Below, piece after piece: positions 1 through 10,217 of a stretch of DNA of 48,700 bases. The first letter of the stretch is position 1. Every line of letters starts with the position of its first letter. A program made the position numbers and the translations under genes. This stretch comes from Acephala macrosclerotiorum (Eukaryota; Ascomycota; Leotiomycetes; Helotiales; Mollisiaceae), in NCBI GenBank assembly GCA_014904845.1, contig MU119551.1, positions 1 to 48,700 of the forward strand, given 5' to 3'. The notes under the pieces were generated by a model, which had not been told where the DNA came from, searched no databases, and worked only from the letters and a program-made list of their open reading frames with translations.

Positions 1-420
1 AAATTATAAAAAAGTTTAATACTAATAAAAATATTAAAAAAATTATTAAATTCTTAAAAAAAAATAATAATAATTTAAAAAATTTCGAGTTTTAAATTTT
101 TTATTTAAAGTAAATTTTTTTTCTTTTTTAATTTTTTTTTTGAGATTTAAAACAAACTTATTATATAAAAAAACGATTATAATAAAACTATATATTCTCT
201 TTTTAAAAATCTTTATAAATAGCTAATTTCGAAAGTAATATTGATTACGTGTTTTCTAGTATATAAAGAGTTTTCACTTACTATAAACTAATTAACAACT
301 TTTTTTATTTCTATTTTAATTGATTAATTAATTGATTTATGAATTACGAATTACTTCGAATAAATTTAATTTATTGATTAAAACGAATTAATCTACGATT
401 AAATTTTTTTACTTTGTATT
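1..420 (+). repeat. Repeat family R1, copy 1
   Basis: By eye this segment aligns with the reverse complement of about 8330-8680, and with 28190-28440 and 46700-46865 in the same orientation. Shared landmarks are a poly-T/TTTAAAT stretch, 'aaaacgattataataaaa', a 'tttctattttaattgattaatt' type motif (here near 310-340) and 'tcgaataaatttaatttatt' near 356-378. It may be a terminal region (LTR or end) of one dispersed element. Boundaries are approximate. Confidence 0.6.
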
Positions 421-2845
421 TTATTGTTTTTTTACAATATATAAATAATAATATAATAAAAATTTAAATAATATTTATATTATTTATATTTTTTTTTTTT
501 TTTATAAATTAAAATAAAATATTTTTTTATATTAAATATTTTTTTTTTCGTTAATTTATAAATAAATTAAATATATATTTTTTTTCGTTTTTCGATTAAA
601 TAATATTTAATATAATTCGTATTTTTTTTTATTTTTTTATTTATTATATTTATTTTATATTCGATTAAAAATAATTATATTAAAAAAAAAATGTTTTTAT
701 TAATCGTTTTATTAAAAAATACGTATATTAATAATATTATTAATTATTTTAATTTAATATTAATAATATTAATTTAAAATTTATAATTTGTAATATTTAT
801 TTAATTTATTATAAAAATTTTAAATAAATTTATTAAATATATATTAAAATATTAAATTATAAAATTAAAAATTATAAGAATTTTAATATTCTTCGTTAAA
901 ATTTATATATAAATTAACGATCGCGTTTTATTCGATTAATTATTAAAAATATTGAAATAATTAATAAAAATAAAAATCGAAATTATTAATATTATTCAAA
1001 ATTTAATCGTAAAATCGATCGATTTAAATAAAATTTATACATATAAAAAATGCCGATTATATATACGAATAAATATTATAATTAATCGATATTAAATATT
1101 TAAAGTAAAATACTTAAAAATTAAACGATTTAATTAATTAAATTTAAATATATAATTATTATATAATACGCGTTATTAATAAATTACTAATATTATTAAT
1201 AATTAATTAATAATAAAAATTTATTTTAATATATTAATTTAAATTTATTTTAAATTTATTTATTAATTTAAATGTTTTATAAATATTTAAAATTAAAATA
1301 ATTTTTATTAATATAAAAAAAATAATATATTTAAAAAAACGTTTTTTTAAAATCGAATAAATTAATAAAAATTTTATATTAAAAAAATATTTTTTAAAAT
1401 TTTCGTTTTTATATTAAATTTTATAATTAATTTAATTAATTTTAAATAATTATTAAAATTATATTTATTAAAAAAAGAATTTTTAAATTTTTTTTTTACG
1501 ATTTATAATTTTTAAAATTTATATTATAATATTATTAATTATATTTTTTTAATATAAATTTTATTAAATAATAAATTTTTCAAATTTTAATATTTTTAAA
1601 TTCGATTATATAATTATTTAAAATATTTAAATTTTTTTTTAAATTCGTTCAAATTAATTATTTTATAAAAAATAAAATATATTAAAAAATTATTAAATTA
1701 TAATATTTTATTTTCAAATTCGAATATTAAAACGAATTTTTAATTATTAATAAACGATATAAAAAATAATTATAAAATTTAAATCAAAAAAATTTAATTT
1801 AAACGTTTTATAAATATTTAAAATTAAAAATTTTATTAAACGATCAAAATTAATAAATTAATAAATTTATTAAAAAATATTTTTTTAAAATTTTCGTTTT
1901 TTATATTAAATTATTACGATTAATTTAATTAATTTAAATTATTTTTTTAATATATATTTTAAAAATGTTTATTTTTATATTTAATTATTATAATCGATTT
2001 AATTAATTTAAAAATTTTTATTTAATATATAATTTCAAAAAAAAAAAATTTTAAATTTTTTTTCGAAAATTATATAATTATAAAAATATTTAATATTTAT
2101 TATAAAATTTTATATTAAAAATAAACTTTTTATAATTTTCGTTTTATATTTAATTATTATAATCGATTTAATTAATTTAAATTATTTTATTTAATATATT
2201 ATTTTAAAATTTATAATTATTATTTTTATTAAATACGATTATATTTTATTAATTTATATAATAATTAATTAATAAAAGTATTTAAAATTTCAAATTTGAA
2301 AATATTTAATTAAATTTCAATTTATTTATAATTATAATTCTATATTTATTAAAATTTTAATATTTTTTATTAAATCGATTATATATTAATTTAAAATCTC
2401 GTAATTATGAAATTTTTATTTTAATTAAAACAATTCGTATTATATAAATAATACGTAATTTAATAAAAATTAATATTAATTTTTAAAACGAACGATTAAT
2501 AATTAAAAATAATTTAATTTAATATTAAAATAATATATTTCGTTTTTAATTATATAATAATAAATATATTATAATTAAATATTATTATATTTAATAAAAA
2601 AATTAATTTATTTATATTTAAATTTAAAAAAAATATATAATAAATAAATAATTTATAAATAATATTTTTAATAATATTATTATTATAATTTAATTTTTTA
2701 AATTTAATATTTATATATATTAATATATTATAAAAACGAAATTTTTTTTATTTAAATTATTAAAATTAATTATATTTTTATTATAAAAAAATTATTAATA
2801 TTAATATAATATTTATATTTAATTCGAAATTATATATAATTAATA
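1..2845. repeat. AT-rich RIP-degenerate repeat block
   Basis: No coding potential is visible: every frame is closed every few codons. The composition is almost entirely A and T, and the few remaining C residues are nearly all in CpG (for example the cga, acg and tcg triplets through 541-720). This is what saturated RIP of a transposon leaves. The first 420 bases match other copies in the window, listed separately. I cannot name the original element. Confidence 0.85.
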
Positions 2846-4006
2846 GTTTTACGAGACTTATAATTAATCAAAAGTTTCTTAGTCGTGTATAATACTATCG
2901 CAGAACATACTACCCAGATCCTATTAACGTATAGTCTTAGTATTCATATAGTCCGCCTACTATTAGCACAGTGCTCACAGAGGTCTCGCGGCAATCCCAT
3001 CCTTAACGCCGACGTCTTCCTCGTAATTGAGTTCGCAGAGAGTACAGTATCCATGTCTTCATTCCTCAAAGGTGCATATCGGGTATTTCGAGGGTCTTCG
3101 GAGGGCATTTGCTCAAGCTGGCGATAGTCATAAGAAGGAAAGAAAGCCTAAAGTAGGCAACAATTTTAAATTTGTCAAGAAAGTAGAGAGTAGGAGGGTT
3201 ATCATGGCGCAGAGAGTGGAGAAGAGGCGAGGTTGAAACGCACGAGACCTTCGCAAATTAAAAGGTCTAGGATGAGAAGAATATTGGTGTTTCCCCCACA
3301 CCTGGGTGGTTAGAATTTTGAAGGGGACGGCAGTTATTATTATAAGTAAAATGGGCGCCAGAAGGGACCGCCGGGCCTACCAACTTGCTCTGTGCCTTAT
3401 GCGATCCTTCAAGCGTTTGACAGGTCACTGATTTGGCCCCAGGCCTCATAATGGTACCATTTTCGCAGCCATTTGGTTGTTTTTAGCAATGAGTTGGTGT
3501 CACAGTGTTGCCTTACCACTGCGGGGATATCACCAACAATTGCGGGGTTCTATCTGCCTGGTTATTCTAGGCTCAGCTCGTGGAATATCGGAAATAGATG
3601 TTAGTCCAAGGATACCAACTGGAGATTTGCGGTTGGGCTGTGGGCACTCAACTGGCACTGAAAAGTGTATATGTCTTCTCTTCCTGTTACCTCAAAGCTA
3701 CCACGTGTCAATCATCTCATTCTATCTAATATTAATAACTGCAGCCTATCGTCCTTACTTCCTCACGTAGGCCGCTCGGAAAAACACCATGGGGCGTAGA
3801 GCCCCTTTTTAACCCCACCCCATAAAGTGGGTCTAAATAGAGTTTTTTTGCTTATAAAAGCCGATACTTAATCAAGTGCGCGGTCTCATTTTAATATCGA
3901 ACGGTGTTTCAATGCATTGGCCCTTAATACAATCTAATTACAATATTTCAACTGATAACGCATATAACTAAAAAGACCATCCTTTTAACCATGGATCAAA
4001 TACCAA
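2846..4006. other. GC-normal intergenic sequence, no supported gene
   Basis: Composition turns normal at about 2846. Short open frames exist (2885-3127 and 3027-3236 plus, 3267-3449 minus, 3477-3770 plus), but they overlap in conflicting frames and show no recognisable domain. The right end probably contains the 3' UTR of the minus-strand F-box gene that stops at 4007. Confidence 0.6.
3791..3831. other. Two adjacent small hairpins with a T-run
   Basis: GGGGC (3791-3795) and GCCCC (3801-3805) form a 5-bp stem with a 5-base loop, followed by TTTTT. Directly after it, CCCAC (3814-3818) pairs with GTGGG (3827-3831). The first resembles a terminator-like hairpin. It lies about 175-215 bp beyond the stop of the F-box gene. 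A function is not shown. Confidence 0.35.
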
Positions 4007-5114
4007 TTATAATTGAAAAATTGGTCCATTATAGGCCAAACGTGGGTACATTATTTGATCAAAATCGGCATGCGCAATTTTTGGATAACAAGGATCCTAC
4101 AAAATTTATTAGCTTGTAACCATCGATATTTGTTAAACCGCTGTTAATAAGAGATTAATTTTGAAAGTATAATAAGATATTACTTACCTCATCAAAAAAG
4201 GGTGTCCAATCAGGGTCACCGTCTTTCCAGGTATTTAAATTATGTTTTCTTTTACACCAAGAACATCTAATATTACCATCTTTAGGGGCCCTTTTCCCAC
4301 AAGGGCACCAGAACTATATTGAGAATTAGCATCGCGGAATATTGAATACGAATGGCCATTTTACTTACCGCGATATTTTCCAGAATTCCATCGTGCCACA
4401 TCCCTTCCTCTAGGTCACTGGTCCATTCCCGATACCACTTTGTCCGCGTTTGAAAATAATCTCGATTTTCCTGATCCTCTTTAACCTTGCAAGGTAGGCA
4501 TATCCAACGCGTGTATTGGTCGCAGTCACAATATTCGGAAAGTGACAATGAGAGATTGCGTTCGACTTCCACATCGCATGCCGCGCAAAAGCAAATGATG
4601 CTTATAGGACGAGGGTACGGGATATGATGCGGTTTCCGACGAGAGCGATATGAAGGCGTGTCTCGAACGCGGGGGACGTATCGGCATTCCTAAATTACTT
4701 GATTAGCACTTTCTCTTCAAAAGAACTATCGAGATAACTAACCTCACAAACATTGACCCTGCATCTAAGACAGGGAAGGCCGTTTGCAGAATCACAGTTC
4801 AAGTTCCACACCCGTACCTCAAGCTCTTCATCGTATTTCGCTTTTCTGCCCTGGGCCCTTCCCCATATATAATCCTCAGTGTGTAATTGGTAGATTCCGC
4901 CAAATTCCTGACGAATTTTGAGGCCATGACCGTCGCACAAGGCCACAGATTTCAGGCGGTCGAAGATGGGCTCGGTTTTACGGATTAGGATATAGAGGTT
5001 CGAGTTTGTTGATGCAAGATGGAAGAGGTCGAGTGCGCTGAGAAAGTGGGCCATTTTCTCGAGGAGCTCGTATTGGGAGAGAAGAGCGACGATATTGGCC
5101 ATTGTTACAAGCAA
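4007..5114 (-). CDS. F-box-like, cysteine-rich (zinc-binding type) protein, four exons
   Basis: Four exons fit on the minus strand: 5114-4743, 4689-4369, 4313-4188 and 4096-4007. The introns (54, 55 and 91 bp) start GTTAGT, GTAAGT and GTAAGT, end TAG, and all sit in phase 0. The product is about 301 aa, or 4 fewer from the second Met. Residues about 12-40 (ELLEKMAHFLSALDLFHLAS) look like an F-box, the domain that links substrates to SCF ubiquitin ligases. The rest carries many paired cysteines: CLRC..CEEC across the first junction, CFCAAC, CDCDQYTRWICLPC, then WCPCG and CSWCKRKH across the second. This is a fungal F-box family with a zinc-ribbon-like tail; substrate unknown. The last exon rests on the splice fit and a clean open end. 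No stops or frameshifts are seen, so it is probably intact. Confidence 0.82.
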
Positions 5115-6181
5115 ACACCTAAAAAGCGTTGTGTTGTTGTGGACAGGAGGATCAAAGAGGAGCGACGCGTTATTTTGGTGGTGCGCTTATCGCGAGGTGT
5201 GTCACCGACTAACCTTATGAGTCGGCAAGCTGGTGCGTGCCAAAAATATAATCACGTTTCCAACAACCAGAAAGGCTTTCCTTCCTTTTTATGACTTTAG
5301 TAGAATCCTTCAAGAAATCGTGGCAAGCACCCCCTCATGTGAGACACTGGCCTATCTTGCGCTATCAACTTACGAGGAAAGTTAAGTGCCGGGAGCTGTA
5401 TCCATGCACGTGGTGGTTGCTCCGTTTTTCTGCCTGTGCCGTTGATCCTCCTTTCAAGCGCCAGCCGTTGTAGCCGCACAGTTGCATACGATTCGTGGGT
5501 TACGCTGGCGCAGCAAGCGCGCATGATGTGAGACACTTCGGATCAAAACATATTTTTCACTTTTTTTTTGTGGAGCTAACGTTGCAGTACACTTTAAAAA
5601 ATTCCCTACCAACGACCTCTATACTATTTGCAAACCTGTAGAAGCATCTGATGAGGCCAGATAGTCATCCTCGATCCAGACTGCGGAAACAATTGACGAC
5701 CAGCTGCTGGTGATAGCCTGCTGCCGGCCCACAGGCGGTTTGCTCGTGGGTGACCACCATGATAAAATCACGAGTTTTTTAAGCACCGACTGCGATGCAG
5801 TGCATTCATTCTGGCTCTCTCTCATGGAATCAGGGGGCGCAGTCTGAGCAAGAGGAGGTGAGGGTATGGGGTCTTCTTTGTTACATATCTTCGTATACAG
5901 AAATCAGCAGATATATATGAACTCCAAGATCTTCTCATCCAGCCATACATTCAACATATCACTCTACTCTATTGCATTCTCCACGTACTCATTCTTCTTG
6001 TTCAGCAGAACACTTCTTGCCCTGGGCTATATCACTTGCATCCATTACTGTATTGTCTTTTATCGGCTTTCTGAAAACTAGAATTCCTTCATCACAGCAG
6101 CCGACTTGATAGGGGATTACACTTCTATGATCGATATATACCTGAATTTGTCCCAATCCTACGCTTTAAACCTTTCCAGAT
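5115..6181. promoter_or_regulatory. Divergent intergenic region between F-box gene and secreted-protein gene
   Basis: This holds the upstream regions of two divergently transcribed genes. Several short frames exist (for example 5297-5536 minus, and 5866-6081 plus with a hydrophobic stretch), but none shows family features. The 5866 frame could be an upstream ORF in the leader of the 6182 gene. I see no TATA box or other site I would assign with confidence. Confidence 0.4.
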
Positions 6182-6754
6182 ATGTTATTCGTTCAACGGA
6201 CCACCCTTTTCATCGCTCTTCTAAGTCAACTGGTCCTTTGCGCACTTCCCCCAAAGCAGTACCAGGGCAACACTCGATATGTAGATGTTCAGCCCGAAGA
6301 CGGCATTGGAGGTATTTATCCTGGCCTCGGTACCGGAATGAGTTACTCCGATATGGGAAACCTTGCGAAAGCAGCACTCGATGATGCAATAGCCATGGCC
6401 ATTGCTCAAAACGACGTCGAGATAACAACTCCTCGCGGGGTGAGTGTCTATATCAGCGGAAATCGAGATCTCATCATTGGCGCCATCGGAGCAGGAACTG
6501 GAAATCACGGAGAGCAGAATGTGCAGATATTTTGTCAAGCGAATCGCCTCGAGTTCGATGGTGGTAAGATGGTTACTTATGTTCCATCAAAGGGTGGATT
6601 TATTGGGGCATGTACACCCAACTCCGGCCCGGACACAAGGAATTGTTTCGCGCTTCTCGAAAGGAACGGTATCACGGATGTTTTCAAATTAGTCAAAGCC
6701 TCCACCCCAGCACGCCGCGACGCCGATAGAGCTGCTCTTGAATTCGAAGCTTGA
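6182..6754 (+). CDS. Small secreted protein of unknown function, 190 aa
   Basis: A single uninterrupted frame starts at ATG 6182. Residues 1-21 (MLFVQRTTLFIALLSQLVLC) are a typical signal peptide with likely cleavage just after the Cys-Ala. The mature part is about 170 aa with a Gly-rich stretch (GIGGIYPGLGTG) and three cysteines (IFCQ, GACT, RNCF), an odd number that allows at most one internal disulfide plus a free Cys. No transmembrane segment follows and I do not recognise a domain. A small secreted protein in an island between RIP blocks has the profile of an effector candidate, but that is inference. Overlapping frames on the other strand are shadows. Confidence 0.7.
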   Translation: MLFVQRTTLFIALLSQLVLCALPPKQYQGNTRYVDVQPEDGIGGIYPGLGTGMSYSDMGNLAKAALDDAIAMAIAQNDVEITTPRGVSVYISGNRDLIIGAIGAGTGNHGEQNVQIFCQANRLEFDGGKMVTYVPSKGGFIGACTPNSGPDTRNCFALLERNGITDVFKLVKASTPARRDADRAALEFEA

Positions 6755-7379
6755 AGGTGGGGATGAGCATGAGAGAAGGGCTGAGTGCGGTTTATGAAAG
6801 ATAGTTGAATAGAGATATTAGTGTTTTGGGTATGTGTTCCGAAATTTAAACTAGTTGTTTTTGTATATTTGTTGTTTTTCAATTCGAGGAGCGGGGTTGA
6901 AACTCCAAAGGAATTAGGAGTAGTTATCAAATAGCGTTAAGGGGAAGTTTTGACAAGACCCTCATTCAGAACTCGTTATTCTTCGAAATCTATTGCAACT
7001 TTGAAGTCAAGCAGCAGATCCTGCCCGGTCCAGGGACGACGACCCTTCCACTTTGATCTGTAGCAAGATCATGCGCATTCCAGATTACCCCCAATCCACC
7101 ACGTTAAGGAAGAAAATCGGCAGCTGAATCATGACCAACAGCCCGAGCAGGGCAAATATCAACGTAGAAAGCGATGACGCACCCATCGTCGCAGAGACCA
7201 ATATGCTCCATCAAAACACCCTACTACCCTTCATTTCCATCAGCCGTCTCTCCGTGATATTGTTCACCCATCACCGAGACCCTCATTGGGACTTCAGCCT
7301 TCAATATTTTGAGCTGCGGAGATACTGTGTAAATAACGTCAGTAAATGCCTTAATTCTTGGATCAGAAAACATCTGCGC
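6755..7379. other. Intergenic, no supported gene
   Basis: The plus-strand frame 7131-7556 (141 codons) has no recognisable domain and overlaps a better-looking minus-strand fragment, so I do not call it. Confidence 0.4.
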
Positions 7380-7589
7380 CTACAGGCGAAATCTCAGATC
7401 CTCGTACTTGACCTTCAACTTATCCTCGGCAGCATTTGGATTCTCGTCCGCAGCGTCGCCAGCAATCTTGTCTTTAGAAATGAAGCCATAAAAGGCGCCG
7501 ATGAATATCCACTCATCGTCCCAAGCATCCTTCGAGGGAACAAAACCTGGGAATAAGACCAAACCCTTAACCTTGGACCACTCCCTGCT
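7380..7589 (-). pseudogene. Truncated C-terminal fragment of an unknown gene
   Basis: On the minus strand a coding-like frame is open from 7589 to its stop at 7380. It includes VKGLVLFPGFVPSKDAW, then DDEWIFIGAFYGF and a charged tail ending KYEDLRFRL. Composition (Trp, Phe, Gly plus acidic/basic tail) is protein-like and better than the overlapping plus-strand frame. An in-frame stop lies at 7590-7592, and the AT-rich block begins at about 7617, so any 5' exons would have been lost or mutated away there. A splice acceptor near 7590 is possible. I do not recognise the family. Confidence 0.45.
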
Positions 7590-8329
7590 TTAGACTACCT
7601 CGCTTAGTATACCGCTTTTACAATTTTTGCATTTTAAATTTTTATTTTTGAAAACCTTTTAATAAATTTATTTTAAATTTTGTAAATAATTTAAACTAAT
7701 TATAAAATTTAAATATATTAAAATTTTTTTTAACGAGTATTTATTAAAATATTACAATATAATAATAAATAAGTAATTTTTATTTTTATTTATTTAAAAT
7801 TATTATCGTAATATAAAAAAATGCACTTTTTTTATTATTATTATTATTATTATTATAATATAAAAACGAAAAATAAATACTTTTTATAAAATAAATTTTT
7901 ATAATTTTTAATATAAATATAAAAAATAATGAATAATTTATATTAAAAAAATTATTAAAAATATTTTAAATAATATATTAAATATTAAAAAATTAATATT
8001 AATTTTTTTTTTATACGTAATATTAATACTTTTAATAATAAATAATTTTATTTAAATTTTAATTTATATACGATTATATTACGTTTATAATTATAATATA
8101 TTAATTAATTTAAATTATATAAAATTTATAAATAAATTAAAATTTAATTAAATATTATTAAATTTTAAATTTTAAATAATTTTATTAATAAAATATAATT
8201 ATATTTTATAAAAATAATAATTATTAAAATTTCAAAATCGATAATCGATTTTTTTTTTAATTTTTTTAATTTTTAAATATATTTTTATTTTAAATATTAA
8301 AATATTTTTATAATTATATAATTTTTAAA

Positions 8330-8680
8330 AAGAAAATTTAATCGTAAATTAATTCGTTTTAATTAATAAATTAAATTTATTCGAAATAATTTATAATTTA
8401 TAAATTAATTAATTAAAATAAAAATAAAAAAATTGATTAATTAATTTATAATAAATAAAAACTTTTTATATATTAAAAAATACGTAATTAATATTATTTT
8501 TAAAATTAATTATTTATAAAAGATTTTAAAAAAAAAATATAATTTTATTATAATCGTTTTTTTATATATCGAGTTCATTTCAAATCTCGAAAAAAAAAAC
8601 TGAAAAAAAAAAAAAATTTTAAATAAAACTCAAAACTCGAGATTTTTTAAATTATTATTATTTTTTTAAAATTTTAATAA
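8330..8680 (-). repeat. Repeat family R1, copy 2 (inverted)
   Basis: The reverse complement aligns with 1-420. The gagttttgagttttattt/ttcgagatttgaaat landmarks, the 'aaaaacgattataataaaa' motif and the 'ttttaattaattaattt' motif occur in the same order. Boundaries are by eye. Confidence 0.6.
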
Positions 8681-8984
8681 TATTTTTATAATTTTTTTTT
8701 CTTTTTAAAATTTAATAAAAAAAATAAAAAATAAAAAATTTAAATTTATTATTAAAAATAAATAATTATTTTTTAATTATTTTTTATAAATATTATTAGT
8801 TTTTTAATTTTATATTTAAAATTTAAAATTTATTTTTTTTATTTTAAAATATTAAAATATTAATTTAATTTGAATTATAATTTATTTTTATTAATATATA
8901 TATAAATATTTATTATTAAACAAATTTTAATAATTTAAAAATTTCGTATAATAAATTATATTAAAAATTATATCGATTTTTGTA

Positions 8985-10000
8985 AATTAAATATTATTAA
9001 AAAAAAAATCGTCGTTAAAAAATTCTCGAAATCGATTTTTAAAAAAAACTCGAAATTTATTATAAATTTTTTTAAATTTCTCGTAAATAATACTATTAAT
9101 ATTAATAAATATTAAATTTATAAAAAATAAAATAAAAAAATTAAAAATTTTAAAAATTTTAATATATTTTTAATCGATAAATTTTTTTTTTTTATAAATA
9201 TATAATTTTAATTTTTAAATTTTTTTAATTAAAATTCGTTTTTTAATATTAAAAAAAAGATTTATTTAAATAATTTTTTTAAAAAATCGAAATAATTAAT
9301 TTATTATTTTTTTAAAATTATTATATTGCGAATAAATTATTTAAAATTTATTAAAAAAAAATTTAATATATAATAAATTTAAATTTTAAAATATATTTAA
9401 ATTTTTTTTTCGTAAAAAAAATTAATTAATTTTATCGTTTTAATAAAAATTAATAAATTAAAAAAAAAATTAATAAAATAATAATTACAATTTAAAATTT
9501 ATTTATAAAAATTATTATAATTTTTAAATTAATAAAAAATTTAATCGAAAAAATAAAAATAAAAATAATAAAAATTTACGAAAATCAAAATCGATTTTTT
9601 ATTAATATTTTTATTTATAATAAAAATATTTATAAATTAAAAATAAATATTAAAATAAATTTAAATAAATCGAATTTTTTTTTTAATATATAATTTATAA
9701 ATTTTAAATAATTATATTTTTATAATTTTAATTTATTTTTTATTATTTTTAAAATATAAATCAAAATTTTTATAAAACGTTATATAATAAACTCGATAAA
9801 ATTATTTAATAAACGAGTATTTATAAATATTATAAATAGTATTTAAAATTTTAATACGATTAACGAAATTTAAAATATTGAAAAAAATAATTTTTGATTT
9901 TTAAATATCGTTTATATTATACGTATAATTAATTATTAAACGTATATTATTTAATTAAAATTCGCGAATTAATCGAAATAAAATAATAATAATTTTGTAT
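8985..10000 (-). repeat. Left arm of a long inverted repeat with 27340-28160
   Basis: The reverse complement aligns with 27340-28160 at several independent landmarks: 9010 with 28150 (a/tcgtcgttaaaaa), 9158-9245 with 27920-28000, 9571-9600 with 27620-27645, 9781-9810 with 27420-27460, and 9915-9985 with 27345-27410. The left arm has about 90 extra bases near 9810-9895. Between R1 (8680) and 8985 it also has about 280 bases absent from the right arm. This indicates two copies of one element in opposite orientation on either side of the nested Copia pair. Confidence 0.6.
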
Positions 10001-10160
10001 TTTTTTAATATAAATATAAATAGATTATAATATTTTTTATTATTAATAATAAATTTTTTAAATTTAATTAACGTAAAAATTAAAACGAAAAAAAAAAAAA
10101 ATTAAAAAATTCGAAAAATTTAAAAAATTTAAAAAAATAAAAAACTTTATATAAAAAAAT

Positions 10161-10216
<56 letters not shown>
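10161..10216. repeat. (TAA)n-(TTA)n palindromic microsatellite
   Basis: A run of TAA/AAT triplets (10161-10180) passes directly into a run of ATT/TTA triplets (to 10216). The first 20 bases are perfectly complementary to the next 20 with no loop, so this can extrude as a hairpin. Confidence 0.8.

Positions 10217-10217
<1 letters not shown>

Noticed and set aside
1..2845. Possible mitochondrial DNA because of AT richness
   Set aside because: No rRNA, tRNA or respiratory gene is readable. The CpG-only C pattern and the flanking nuclear genes fit RIP relics.
3477..3770. 97-codon plus frame upstream of the F-box gene end
   Set aside because: Composition is not distinctive, no domain is visible, and its start is not an ATG in a supported context.
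7131..7556. Plus-strand 141-codon open frame
   Set aside because: It overlaps a more protein-like minus-strand fragment and shows no domain.
10161..10216. CRISPR-like array
   Set aside because: Simple triplet repeats without spacers, in a eukaryotic genome. The other repeats in the window are transposon or minisatellite repeats.
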